Position numbers and translations under genes: made by a program. Below the pieces are notes generated by a model. The model had not been told where the DNA came from. It searched no databases and saw only the letters and a list, made by a program, of their open reading frames with translations. Of a DNA stretch of 64,000 nt, positions 8,482-16,633 are shown piece after piece. The stretch spans positions 327,391 through 391,390 of the forward strand of contig JAUHZO010000003.1 of the NCBI GenBank assembly GCA_030425925.1, given 5' to 3'. Source of the stretch: Alphaproteobacteria bacterium. GTDB lineage: Bacteria; Pseudomonadota; Alphaproteobacteria; Rhodobacterales; Rhodobacteraceae. The number at the start of each line of letters is the position of its first letter. Within the stretch, counting starts at the first letter, position 1.

Positions 8482-9525
8482 ATGCCGGACATCATCGACA
8501 ATCCCTGGCGCGGACGGGGCCTTTTGCCAGAGGCGCCGCAGCCCGTCACCGACCCCGCCACCGTGGCGGGGCTGCTGGCGCGCTGTCCGGCGCATCGGGA
8601 AACACCCCTGCTGACCCGTCCTGACCTTGCCCGGCTGGCCGGAGTCGACCAGGTCTGGATCAAGGACGAACGCGGGCGCATGGGGCTGGGCAGCTTCAAG
8701 GCGCTGGGGGCGGCCTTTGCCATCGCCCGCGCCGCCGCAGAAACCGGCCGGACCGATCTGGCCGACGCCCTGGAGGGACAGACCTATGTCACGGCAAGTG
8801 CGGGCAATCACGGCCTTTCTGTTGCCGCCGGTGCCCGTCTGTTCGGGGCCCGCGCCGTGATCTACATCGCCGAAACCGTGCCCGAGCCCTTTGCCCTGCG
8901 CCTGCGCGCCAAGGGGGCCGAGGTGGTCCGTGAAGGTGCCGATTACGAGGCCAGCATGAGCGCTGCCGAGGCCGCGGCGCGTGCGCATGGCTGGCAGCTT
9001 TTGTCCGACAGTTCCTGGCCCGGCTACACCGAACCCGCGCGGCGGGTGATGGAAGGCTATCTGCAACTGGCGGCCGAGGCGGAACGGCAGGTGCCCGACA
9101 TCCCGACCCATATCCTGCTGCAGGCCGGCGTTGGCGGTCTGGCCGCGGCGGTGGCCTGCCACGCGCGGCAGGTCTGGGGTGCGGACCCGGAAATCGTCGT
9201 GGTCGAGCCTGCGCACGCCCCAGCGCTGTTCGAAAGCATCCGGGCGGGACGGCTGGTCACCGCGCCCGGACCGGTATCCGCCATGGGGCGGCTGGACTGC
9301 AAAACGCCCTCGCTGGTGGCGCTTGCCGGGCTGTCGCGCGATGCCGACCGCTTTGCCACCCTGACCGAGACCGAGGCCGATGACGGCGTCGCCGAGCTGG
9401 CGCGCCACGGGCTGGACACCACGCCTTCGGGCGGGGCCGGTCTGGCGGCGCTGCTGGCCGGGCTGAACCCGGGCCCGCAGGCCCGGGTGCTGGCCGTGCT
9501 CAGCGAGGGCCCCGAGGATGGCTGA
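8482..9525 (+). CDS. PLP-dependent lyase, diaminopropionate ammonia-lyase / EutB-like
   Basis: The 347-residue protein is a fold-type II PLP enzyme. The PLP lysine is K73 in 'GLGSFKALGAAFAI', the phosphate and substrate loop is 'TASAGNHGLSVAAGA', and a glycine-rich loop 'LLQAGVGGLAAAVA' follows. The 'SFKALGA' and 'SSWPGYTEPARRVMEGY' segments point to diaminopropionate ammonia-lyase rather than threonine dehydratase. Such enzymes eliminate ammonia from 2,3-diaminopropionate or related amino acids. EutB of ectoine-utilisation clusters is of a related fold. It is the first gene of a trio: its stop overlaps the next start by eight bases, so the real substrate is probably linked to the M24 hydrolase and racemase-fold enzyme that follow. 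Confidence 0.82.
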   Translation: MPDIIDNPWRGRGLLPEAPQPVTDPATVAGLLARCPAHRETPLLTRPDLARLAGVDQVWIKDERGRMGLGSFKALGAAFAIARAAAETGRTDLADALEGQTYVTASAGNHGLSVAAGARLFGARAVIYIAETVPEPFALRLRAKGAEVVREGADYEASMSAAEAAARAHGWQLLSDSSWPGYTEPARRVMEGYLQLAAEAERQVPDIPTHILLQAGVGGLAAAVACHARQVWGADPEIVVVEPAHAPALFESIRAGRLVTAPGPVSAMGRLDCKTPSLVALAGLSRDADRFATLTETEADDGVAELARHGLDTTPSGGAGLAALLAGLNPGPQARVLAVLSEGPEDG

Positions 9526-10684
9526 GACCAGCCTGATCTTTCCCGCCGCGGAATTCCGGGCCCGGGTCGCACGGCTGCAGGCCGGGATGGAACGGCAGGA
9601 CGTGGCCGCGCTGTTGCTGACCACCCCGGCCGACATCTTCTATGTCACGGGGTTCCTGACCCGGTTCTGGGAAAGCCCCGCGCGGCCCTGGTTTGTGGTG
9701 GTTCCGGCCACGGGCGATCCTGTCGCCGTGATCCCGGCCATCGGTGCCCCGCTGATGCAGCGGACCTGGATCGCGGATATCCGCGTGTGGAATGCGCCCG
9801 ACCCGCGGGATGACGGTGTCAGCCTCCTGGCCAAAACGCTCTGCGCGCTGGTGCCGGAGGATGCGTGCCTGGCCACGCCCATGGGGCTGGAAACCCATCT
9901 GCGCATGCCCGTGGCGGATTTCCGGCACCTGACCACCCGCCTTGGCCCGCGGCAAGTGGTGGACGGCACCGCCATTGTCCAGCGCACGCGCGAGATCAAG
10001 AGCGCGGCCGAGATAGACCGCCTGCGCGAGATCTGCACCATCGCCGGGCGCGCCTTTGCCCGGCTGGATGAAATTGCCCGACCGGGGACGCCGCTGGAGG
10101 CGGTGTTCCGCGGTTTCCAGAGCCTCTTGCTGCAGGAAGGGGCGGATTGGGTCAGCTATGTTGCCGGGGCCGCGGGGCCGGACGGCTATGACGACGTGAT
10201 CTCGCCCGCCACCGCCACGCCGCTGCACGCAGGAGATGTGGTGATGCTGGACACCGGGGCCGTCAGACAGGGCTATTTCTGCGATTTCGACCGCAACATC
10301 GCCATAGGTCGCCCCAGCGACGCGGTACGGCGCACACATGAGGCGCTGTGGCGCGCCACCGAGGACACGCTGGCCGCCTTGCGCCCCGGATTGCGCGCCT
10401 GCGACGCGCATCGCCTGCTTTGGCAGGCGCTGGAGCGGCACGGGGCCCGTCCCTGCGCCGGGCGTCTTGGCCACGGGCTGGGCCTGACATTGACCGAATG
10501 GCCGTCCTTCACGCCGCTGGACGAAACCCACTTGCGCGAAGGCATGGTGCTGACGCTGGAGCCGTCGGCCCATGTCACCGATCGCCGGTTTCTGGTGCAC
10601 GAGGAAAACATCGTGCTGCGCGCCGACGGGCCGGAACTGCTGTCGCCGCGCGCATCACAGGCGCTTGCGGAGATCCCGGCATGA
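9518..10684 (+). CDS. M24-family metallohydrolase (creatinase / Xaa-Pro aminopeptidase-like)
   Basis: This 388-residue protein has the creatinase N-domain (about 8-150, 'ALLLTTPADIFYVTGF') and the pita-bread C-domain. All five expected metal ligands are present: D245 ('MLDTGAV'), D256 ('CDFDRNIAIG'), H319 ('GRLGHGLGL'), E348 ('LTLEPSAH') and E362 ('VHEENIVL'). Members cleave Xaa-Pro peptides or the amide/amidine bonds of creatine and, in DoeA/EutD, open the ectoine ring. The sequence is not close enough by eye to DoeA to claim ectoine. It overlaps the PLP lyase by eight bases and the racemase-fold gene by four, so it is likely one step of a short pathway releasing an amino acid for the lyase. 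Confidence 0.85.
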   Translation: MAETSLIFPAAEFRARVARLQAGMERQDVAALLLTTPADIFYVTGFLTRFWESPARPWFVVVPATGDPVAVIPAIGAPLMQRTWIADIRVWNAPDPRDDGVSLLAKTLCALVPEDACLATPMGLETHLRMPVADFRHLTTRLGPRQVVDGTAIVQRTREIKSAAEIDRLREICTIAGRAFARLDEIARPGTPLEAVFRGFQSLLLQEGADWVSYVAGAAGPDGYDDVISPATATPLHAGDVVMLDTGAVRQGYFCDFDRNIAIGRPSDAVRRTHEALWRATEDTLAALRPGLRACDAHRLLWQALERHGARPCAGRLGHGLGLTLTEWPSFTPLDETHLREGMVLTLEPSAHVTDRRFLVHEENIVLRADGPELLSPRASQALAEIPA

Positions 10685-11382
10685 CCGCACCTCCAACACG
10701 CGCGCCCGGCGACACGCCCCGGCTGGGGCTGATCGTGCTGCGCGTCGATGAAACCATCGAGCACGAGTTCCGCACCCTGATCCCCGCCACGCAGGCGCGG
10801 CTGCACGTGACGCGCATCCTCTCGGGCGACGACCTGACCCCGGACAGCATCGCCGCCATGGGGCCGCGCCTGACCGATGCGGCGGCGCTGTTGCCCGGGG
10901 CGGTGACCTTTGACGCCGTGGGCTATGCCTGCACCTCGGGCACGGCCCTGCTGGGTGCGGACCGGGTGGCGGATCTTGTGGCACAAGGCGTCAAGACCCG
11001 CCACGTCACCACCCCGCTGTGTGCCGCAGTGGCGCAGATCGCGCATCTGGGTGCCGGGCGGGTGGGGCTCGTGTCGCCCTATGTGGCGGATGTGGCCGAG
11101 GGCGTCTGCGCCGCGTTCGAGGCGCGCGGCGTCTCCATCGCCGCCAGCCTGTCGCTGGAGGAAAGCAGCGAGGCCGCCGTGGCGCGGATCGACCCGCGCA
11201 TCTCCGCCGAGGCCGCGCGCCGCCTGGCGGCGCAGGCCCCGCTGGACGCCGTGTTTCTGTCCTGCACCAATCTTGCCACGCTGGACATCCTGGACCCGCT
11301 TTCGGCGGAACTGGGCGTGCCGGTGCTCAGTTCCAACCAGGCGCTGGCCTGGCACATGACGCGGCTTTGCCACGCCGGCTAG
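10681..11382 (+). CDS. Asp/Glu racemase-superfamily protein, EutA / maleate-isomerase-like
   Basis: The 233-residue protein has the two-cysteine active site of the Asp/Glu racemase superfamily: C84 in 'GYACTSGTALLG' and C195 in 'FLSCTNLATLD'. The pattern 'YACTSG' plus 'RVGLVSPYVADV' is closer to maleate cis-trans isomerase, arylmalonate decarboxylase and EutA than to true amino-acid racemases. EutA sits in ectoine-utilisation operons with EutB- and EutD-like proteins, the same three-family combination seen here. Its ATG overlaps the upstream stop by four bases (ATGA). The substrate is unknown. Confidence 0.82.
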   Translation: MTAPPTRAPGDTPRLGLIVLRVDETIEHEFRTLIPATQARLHVTRILSGDDLTPDSIAAMGPRLTDAAALLPGAVTFDAVGYACTSGTALLGADRVADLVAQGVKTRHVTTPLCAAVAQIAHLGAGRVGLVSPYVADVAEGVCAAFEARGVSIAASLSLEESSEAAVARIDPRISAEAARRLAAQAPLDAVFLSCTNLATLDILDPLSAELGVPVLSSNQALAWHMTRLCHAG

Positions 11383-11735
11383 GCCCGGATCACGCCTGCG
11401 ATTCGCGCCTGCCGTTTGGCGATGCAACCGCTGCGCGACGCGGTGCCGCAGTTCGGTTAGCGCTCACCCTTTTCCCGCTTTGCTGCGCTGCCGCGTCCAA
11501 TATGGCATACCGCCGCATACCGGCTGACGCGACGACACCTTGAAACCAATGGAAAATTCCGCCCCTCGTAAACTGCGTGACACAATTTCAGCATTCCGGG
11601 CAAACTTCTTGACTAATAACTTCTTATTTTTCCCATACATTTTTAGAACTTTTCACGTCCATGCTAAGCCTTTCTTCACAACACATGGCCGGGTGCCAGG
11701 CCCGTGCCACCAGTTCGTGAAGCGGAGGACCACGT
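11383..11735. promoter_or_regulatory. 353-base AT-richer control region upstream of acs
   Basis: No gene is seen here. The stretch from about 11540 to 11690 is clearly richer in A and T than its surroundings, as expected for a promoter region serving acs. TTGACT at 11609-11614 is a plausible -35 box, but the best -10-like match (ATACAT, 11635-11640) is 20 bases away, so sigma-70 use is only a guess. A GGAGG ribosome site lies about eight bases before the acs ATG. No clear operator palindrome was found. Confidence 0.45.
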
Positions 11736-13700
11736 ATGAACGCCGACCCCAACAGCCCCCAGGCCAAAACCCCCGTCTACGCCCCGCCGGCCGAAATTGC
11801 CGCCCGGGCGCATGCCGATGCCGGGCGCTATGACACGCTGTACCAGCAGTCGATGGACGATCCCGAAGGCTTCTGGGCCGAGCAGGGCAAGCGGCTGGAC
11901 TGGATCACGCCGTACCGCACGGTCAAGAACACCTCGTTCGCCCATGACAACGTGTCGATCAGGTGGTTCGAAGACGGCACGCTGAACGTCTCGGCCAATT
12001 GCGTCGACCGCCATCTCGACACCCGCGGCGACCAGACCGCCATCATCTGGGAGCCCGACAGCCCCGAAGAGGCGGCACGGCACATCACCTACGCCCAACT
12101 GCACCGCGAGGTGCAGATCATGGCCAACGTGCTGAAAGAGATGGGCGTCGGCAAGGGCGACCGCGTGGTGCTGTACCTGCCGATGATCCCCGAAGCCGCC
12201 TATGCCATGCTGGCCTGCGCCCGGATCGGCGCGATCCATTCCATCGTGTTTGCCGGCTTCTCGCCCGATGCGCTGGCGGACCGGGTCAATGGCTGCGACG
12301 CCAAGCTGGTGATCTGCGCCGACCACGCCCCGCGCGGCGGCCGCTCCACCCCGCTGAAGTCGAATTGCGACAAGGCGCTGCGCCGCGTCATGCATGACTG
12401 CAAGCTCCTGGTGGTGGAACGCACCGGCGAACAGATCGACTGGATCGAAGGCCGCGATTTCCGCTATGCCGAAATGGCGTCGCGCGTGGGCAGCTACTGC
12501 ACCCCCGCCGAGATGGGGGCCGAGGACCCTCTGTTCATCCTCTACACCTCCGGCTCCACCGGCAAGCCCAAGGGCGTGGTGCACACCACCGGCGGGTACC
12601 TCACCTATGCGTCGATGACGCATCAGTACGTGTTCGATTACCAGGACGGCGATGTCTACTGGTGCACCGCCGATGTCGGCTGGGTCACCGGACACAGCTA
12701 TATCGTCTATGGCCCGCTGGCCAACGGGGCGACCACGCTGATGTTCGAAGGCGTGCCGACCTTCCCCGATGCCGGCCGGTTCTGGGAGGTCTGCGCCAAG
12801 CACAAGGTCACCCAGTTCTACACCGCCCCCACCGCCATCCGGGCGCTGATGGGCAAGGGCACAGAATGGGTGGAAAAGCACGATCTGTCGTCGCTGCGCA
12901 TCCTGGGCTCGGTGGGGGAACCGATCAACCCCGAAGCCTGGAACTGGTACAACGAGAATGTCGGCAAGGGCCGCTGCCCCATCGTCGACACCTGGTGGCA
13001 GACCGAAACCGGCGGCATCCTCATCGCCCCGCTGCCGGGGGCCACGGCGACCAAGCCCGGATCGGCGACGCGCCCGTTCTTCGGTGTCGCGCCGGTGGTG
13101 CTGGACGACAAGGGCAACGAACTGGAAGGCGCCTGCGAGGGCGTGCTGGCCATCCGCGACAGCTGGCCCGGGCAGATGCGCACCGTCTGGGGCGATCATG
13201 ACCGGTTCGTTTCGACCTATTTCGAGATGTTCAAGGGCTACTACTTCACCGGCGACGGCTGCCGCCGCGACGAGGACGGCTATTACTGGATCACCGGCCG
13301 TGTCGACGACGTGATCAACGTCTCGGGCCACCGCATGGGCACCGCCGAGGTGGAAAGCGCGCTGGTCGCACACGAAGCCGTCAGCGAAGCCGCCGTGGTG
13401 GGCTATCCGCACGACGTCAAGGGCCAGGGCATCTATTGCTACGTCACCCTGATGGACGGGGTCGAGGCCACGGACGCGCTGCGTGCCGAGCTGCAGAAAT
13501 GGGTCCGCACGGAAATCGGCCCCATCGCCAAGCCCGATGTGATCCAGTGGGCCCCGGGCCTGCCCAAGACCCGTTCGGGCAAGATCATGCGCCGCATCCT
13601 GCGCAAGATCGCCGAGAACGAGACCGACAGCCTGGGCGACATCTCGACGCTGGCCGATCCGTCGGTCGTCGAAGACCTGATCGCCAACCGCGCCGCCTGA
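11736..13700 (+). CDS. acs: Acetyl-CoA synthetase (AMP-forming)
   Basis: The 654-residue protein has the usual length and motifs of Acs, which turns acetate, ATP and CoA into acetyl-CoA, AMP and pyrophosphate. Seen are the AMP-binding P-loop '[20 protein letters not shown]', the '[16 protein letters not shown]' acetate-pocket tryptophan region, '[11 protein letters not shown]', and the C-terminal '[11 protein letters not shown]' with K616, the lysine acetylated in the family to switch the enzyme off. It heads a run with adenylate kinase, DUF4212 and a symporter, so the operon imports acetate, activates it and recycles AMP. No acetyltransferase or deacetylase for K616 is in the window. Confidence 0.96.
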   Translation: MNADPNSPQAKTPVYAPPAEIAARAHADAGRYDTLYQQSMDDPEGFWAEQGKRLDWITPYRTVKNTSFAHDNVSIRWFEDGTLNVSANCVDRHLDTRGDQTAIIWEPDSPEEAARHITYAQLHREVQIMANVLKEMGVGKGDRVVLYLPMIPEAAYAMLACARIGAIHSIVFAGFSPDALADRVNGCDAKLVICADHAPRGGRSTPLKSNCDKALRRVMHDCKLLVVERTGEQIDWIEGRDFRYAEMASRVGSYCTPAEMGAEDPLFILYTSGSTGKPKGVVHTTGGYLTYASMTHQYVFDYQDGDVYWCTADVGWVTGHSYIVYGPLANGATTLMFEGVPTFPDAGRFWEVCAKHKVTQFYTAPTAIRALMGKGTEWVEKHDLSSLRILGSVGEPINPEAWNWYNENVGKGRCPIVDTWWQTETGGILIAPLPGATATKPGSATRPFFGVAPVVLDDKGNELEGACEGVLAIRDSWPGQMRTVWGDHDRFVSTYFEMFKGYYFTGDGCRRDEDGYYWITGRVDDVINVSGHRMGTAEVESALVAHEAVSEAAVVGYPHDVKGQGIYCYVTLMDGVEATDALRAELQKWVRTEIGPIAKPDVIQWAPGLPKTRSGKIMRRILRKIAENETDSLGDISTLADPSVVEDLIANRAA

Positions 13701-13711
13701 GGGAGAACGTC

Positions 13712-14398
13712 ATGGACGGAAGCATCACCACCCAGACCACCGTGAACCTTGTGCTGCTCGGGCCTCCGGGCGCGGGCAAGGGCACGCAGGCGCGCAAGCT
13801 CCAAGACCGTTTCGGCCTTGTGCAGCTGTCCACCGGCGATCTGCTGCGCGCTGCCGTGGCGGCGGGCACCGAGGCGGGCAAGGCGGCCAAGGCCGTGATG
13901 GAGCGCGGCGACCTGGTGTCGGACGACATCGTCATCGCGATCCTCCGTGACCGGCTGGCCGATCCCGATTGCGCCGGGGGCGTGATCTTTGACGGCTTTC
14001 CGCGCACCACCGTGCAGGCCGAGGCGCTGGATGCGCTGATGGCCGAAACCGGTCGCGCGATCACCGCTGCCATCAGCCTCGAGGTGGACGACGCCGCCAT
14101 GGTGACGCGCATCTCGGGCCGGTTCACCTGTGCCGGCTGCGGCGAGGGCTATCACGACAGCTTCAAGACGCCGGTCGTGGACGGCACCTGCGACTCCTGC
14201 GGCGGCACCGCATTCAAGCGCCGTGCCGACGACAACGCCGAAACCGTCGGCCAGCGGCTCAGGGCCTATCACGCGCAGACCGCGCCGCTGATCGATTTCT
14301 ACGCCGCAACCGGCGTGCTGACCACGATCGACGCCATGCAAGACATCGACCGCGTCGAAACCGACCTGACCGCCATCGTCGCAAAGGCGCTGGCGTGA
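13712..14398 (+). CDS. adk: Adenylate kinase
   Basis: The 228-residue protein has the P-loop 'GPPGAGKGTQ' at about 17-26, 'STGDLLR' and 'FDGFPRT' AMP-site motifs, and a long LID with four cysteines (C140, C143, C160, C163) that would bind zinc. It converts AMP plus ATP into two ADP. It starts 11 bases after acs with a GGGAG ribosome site, so it is almost surely cotranscribed. Acs makes AMP, and a local kinase would return it to the ADP/ATP pool. The main housekeeping adk in this group is usually in the ribosomal protein cluster, so this may be a second copy; that cannot be checked here. Confidence 0.93.
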   Translation: MDGSITTQTTVNLVLLGPPGAGKGTQARKLQDRFGLVQLSTGDLLRAAVAAGTEAGKAAKAVMERGDLVSDDIVIAILRDRLADPDCAGGVIFDGFPRTTVQAEALDALMAETGRAITAAISLEVDDAAMVTRISGRFTCAGCGEGYHDSFKTPVVDGTCDSCGGTAFKRRADDNAETVGQRLRAYHAQTAPLIDFYAATGVLTTIDAMQDIDRVETDLTAIVAKALA

Positions 14399-14406
14399 CG
14401 ACCCCC

Positions 14407-14428
14407 GCCCCCGCTGCCGCGCGGGGGC
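14407..14428 (+). other. Hairpin between adk and the DUF4212 gene
   Basis: GCCCCCGC at 14407-14414 pairs with GCGGGGGC at 14421-14428 around a six-base loop. No T-run follows, so it is not a classic terminator. It could mark an mRNA processing point that lets the symporter part be expressed at a level different from acs-adk. Confidence 0.5.
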
Positions 14429-14467
14429 GCAACCGCAACCGTCACTTCAATGGGAGGAGGTATCCCC

Positions 14468-14728
14468 ATGTCTGACGACACCAACGGCAACGCCTACTGG
14501 GCCGCCAACCTGCGCATCATCACCTGGTCACTGGTGATCTGGGCGCTGGTTTCCTTCGGCTTCGGCATCCTGCTGCGCCCGCTGCTTTCGGCCATCCCGG
14601 TCGGCGGCACCGATCTGGGCTTCTGGTTTGCCCAGCAGGGCTCCATCCTCGTCTTCCTCGCGCTGATCTTCAACTATGCGTGGCAGATGAACAAACTCGA
14701 CCGCCAGTACGGCGTCGACGAACAATAA
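14468..14728 (+). CDS. DUF4212 small subunit of sodium/solute symporter
   Basis: The 86-residue protein has two membrane helices (about 17-37 and 51-74) and the family pattern 'YWAANLRIITWSLVIWALVS' near the start, ending 'YAWQMNKLDRQYGVDEQ'. DUF4212 proteins are always found next to VC_2705-type sodium/solute symporters and are taken to be their small subunit. A strong GGGAGGAGG ribosome site precedes the ATG. It is followed by the symporter gene after 13 bases. Its exact role (assembly, sodium coupling or regulation) is not known. Confidence 0.9.
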   Translation: MSDDTNGNAYWAANLRIITWSLVIWALVSFGFGILLRPLLSAIPVGGTDLGFWFAQQGSILVFLALIFNYAWQMNKLDRQYGVDEQ

Positions 14729-14741
14729 GGACATCGGGACA

Positions 14742-16529
14742 ATGGATCAGTTTGTCATCAACCTGCTGTTCGTGGGCGCGTCCTTTGCGCTCTACATCGG
14801 CATCGCGATCTGGGCCCGCGCGGGCTCCACATCGGAATTCTACGCTGCAGGCCGCGGTGTGCACCCCGTCACCAACGGCATGGCCACCGCTGCCGACTGG
14901 ATGTCGGCGGCCTCGTTCATCTCGATGGCGGGCCTCATCGCCTTTGTGGGCTACGACAATTCCAGCTTCCTGATGGGCTGGACCGGCGGGTACGTGCTGC
15001 TGGCGCTGCTGCTGGCCCCCTATCTGCGCAAGTTCGGCAAATTCACCGTGTCGGAATTCATCGGCGACCGCTTCTACTCCAAGACCGCGCGCCTGGTGGC
15101 GGTGATCTGCCTGATCGTCGCCTCGACCACCTATGTGATCGGCCAGATGACCGGTGTGGGCGTGGCCTTTGGCCGCTTCCTCGAGGTCAGCAACACCGCC
15201 GGCCTGCTGATCGGTGCCTGCGTGGTGTTCGCCTATGCCGTGTTCGGCGGCATGAAGGGCGTGACCTATACCCAGGTGGCGCAATACGTGGTGCTGATCC
15301 TGGCCTATACCATCCCGGCGATCTTCATCTCGCTGCAGCTGACCGGCAACCCGATCCCGGGCCTGGGCCTGTTCGGCGACCATGCCGCGTCGGGCGAACC
15401 GCTGCTGGCCAAGCTGGACCAGATCGTGACCGAGCTGGGCTTTGCCGAATACACCACGCACAACGCCGACACGCTCAACATGGTGCTGTTCACCCTGTCG
15501 CTGATGATCGGCACCGCGGGTCTGCCGCACGTGATCATGCGCTTCTTCACCGTGCCCAAGGTGTCCGACGCGCGCTGGTCGGCCGGCTGGGCGCTGGTCT
15601 TCATCGCGCTTCTCTACATCACGGCCCCTGCCGTGGGTGCGATGGCACGCCTGAACATCACCGAGATGTTCTGGCCGAACGGCACCGATCAGGCGGCGGT
15701 TTCGGTGGAAACCATCGAAAGCGATCCCAACTATGACTGGATGCTGACCTGGCAGAAGACCGGTCTGCTGGACTGGGAAGACAAGAACGGCGACGGCCTG
15801 ATCCAGTACTACAACGACGCCAATCCCGAGATGGCCGACAAGGCCGCCGCGGCAGGCTGGACCGGCAACGAACTGACCAAGTTCAACCGCGACATCCTGG
15901 TTCTGGCCAATCCCGAAATCGCCAACCTGCCCGGCTGGGTGATCGGTCTGGTGGCGGCGGGCGGCCTGGCGGCGGCGCTGTCCACGGCAGCCGGTCTGCT
16001 GCTGGCGATCTCGTCCGCGGTCAGCCACGACCTGATCAAGGGCCAGCTGAACCCGGGCATCTCGGAAAAGGGCGAGCTTCTGTCGGCCCGGATCGCCATG
16101 GCCGTGGCCATCGCGGTGGCGACCTATCTGGGGCTCAATCCTCCGGGCTTTGCCGCGCAGACCGTGGCGCTGGCCTTTGGCCTTGCGGCCGCGTCGATCT
16201 TCCCGGCGCTGATGATGGGCATCTTCTCGACCCGCATCAACAACCACGGCGCCGTGGCCGGGATGCTGGCAGGTCTGGTGGTGACGCTGGTCTACATCTT
16301 CCTGCACAAGGGCTGGTTCTTCATCCCCGACACCAACAGCTTTACCGATGCCGACCCGCTGCTGGGCACGGTCAAGTCGACCTCGTTCGGAGCAATCGGT
16401 GCGGCCATCAACTTTGCCGTGGCCTATGCGGTGTCGAGCATGACAAAGGAACTGCCGCAGGAAATCCGTGCGCTGGTGGAAAGCGTGCGCGTGCCCCGCG
16501 GGGCCGGTGCCGCCCAGGCCGAGCACTGA
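14742..16529 (+). CDS. ActP-like sodium/solute symporter (acetate or related monocarboxylate uptake)
   Basis: The 595-residue protein belongs to the SSS (SLC5) family, VC_2705 type. It has about 13 membrane helices, the family signature 'FYAAGRGVHPVTNGMATAAD', 'GVTYTQVAQYVVLILAYTIP', and a long hydrophilic insert at about 310-385 that is rich in acidic residues ('DWEDKNGDGLIQYYN'). It would import a small carboxylate with sodium across the inner membrane. Its place after acs, adk and DUF4212 makes acetate the best guess; propionate, pyruvate or lactate remain possible. The acidic insert is typical of this subfamily and absent from classical ActP. Confidence 0.88.
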   Translation: MDQFVINLLFVGASFALYIGIAIWARAGSTSEFYAAGRGVHPVTNGMATAADWMSAASFISMAGLIAFVGYDNSSFLMGWTGGYVLLALLLAPYLRKFGKFTVSEFIGDRFYSKTARLVAVICLIVASTTYVIGQMTGVGVAFGRFLEVSNTAGLLIGACVVFAYAVFGGMKGVTYTQVAQYVVLILAYTIPAIFISLQLTGNPIPGLGLFGDHAASGEPLLAKLDQIVTELGFAEYTTHNADTLNMVLFTLSLMIGTAGLPHVIMRFFTVPKVSDARWSAGWALVFIALLYITAPAVGAMARLNITEMFWPNGTDQAAVSVETIESDPNYDWMLTWQKTGLLDWEDKNGDGLIQYYNDANPEMADKAAAAGWTGNELTKFNRDILVLANPEIANLPGWVIGLVAAGGLAAALSTAAGLLLAISSAVSHDLIKGQLNPGISEKGELLSARIAMAVAIAVATYLGLNPPGFAAQTVALAFGLAAASIFPALMMGIFSTRINNHGAVAGMLAGLVVTLVYIFLHKGWFFIPDTNSFTDADPLLGTVKSTSFGAIGAAINFAVAYAVSSMTKELPQEIRALVESVRVPRGAGAAQAEH

Positions 16530-16536
16530 GACAGAC

Positions 16537-16560
16537 GGAGGCGCCGTGTGCGGCGCCTCC
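16537..16560 (+). terminator. Hairpin closing the acetate operon
   Basis: A perfect 10-bp stem (16537-16546 with 16551-16560, loop TGTG) begins seven bases after the symporter stop. A run of five T's (CTTTTT) follows about 35 bases later. It is probably the end of the acs-adk-DUF4212-symporter transcript, though the missing immediate T-run makes a factor-dependent end possible. Confidence 0.65.
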
Positions 16561-16633
16561 GATCCGCGGGGCCGGTTTTCGGAGACAACCCCCGCCTTTT
16601 TAGGTCATTTTCCCGCCCGGAGGCACCGCCACA

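Noticed and set aside
8482..11382. Complete ectoine utilisation operon
   Set aside because: Only three related families are present; doeB/eutE, eutC, the transaminase/dehydrogenase genes and an ectoine transporter are missing.
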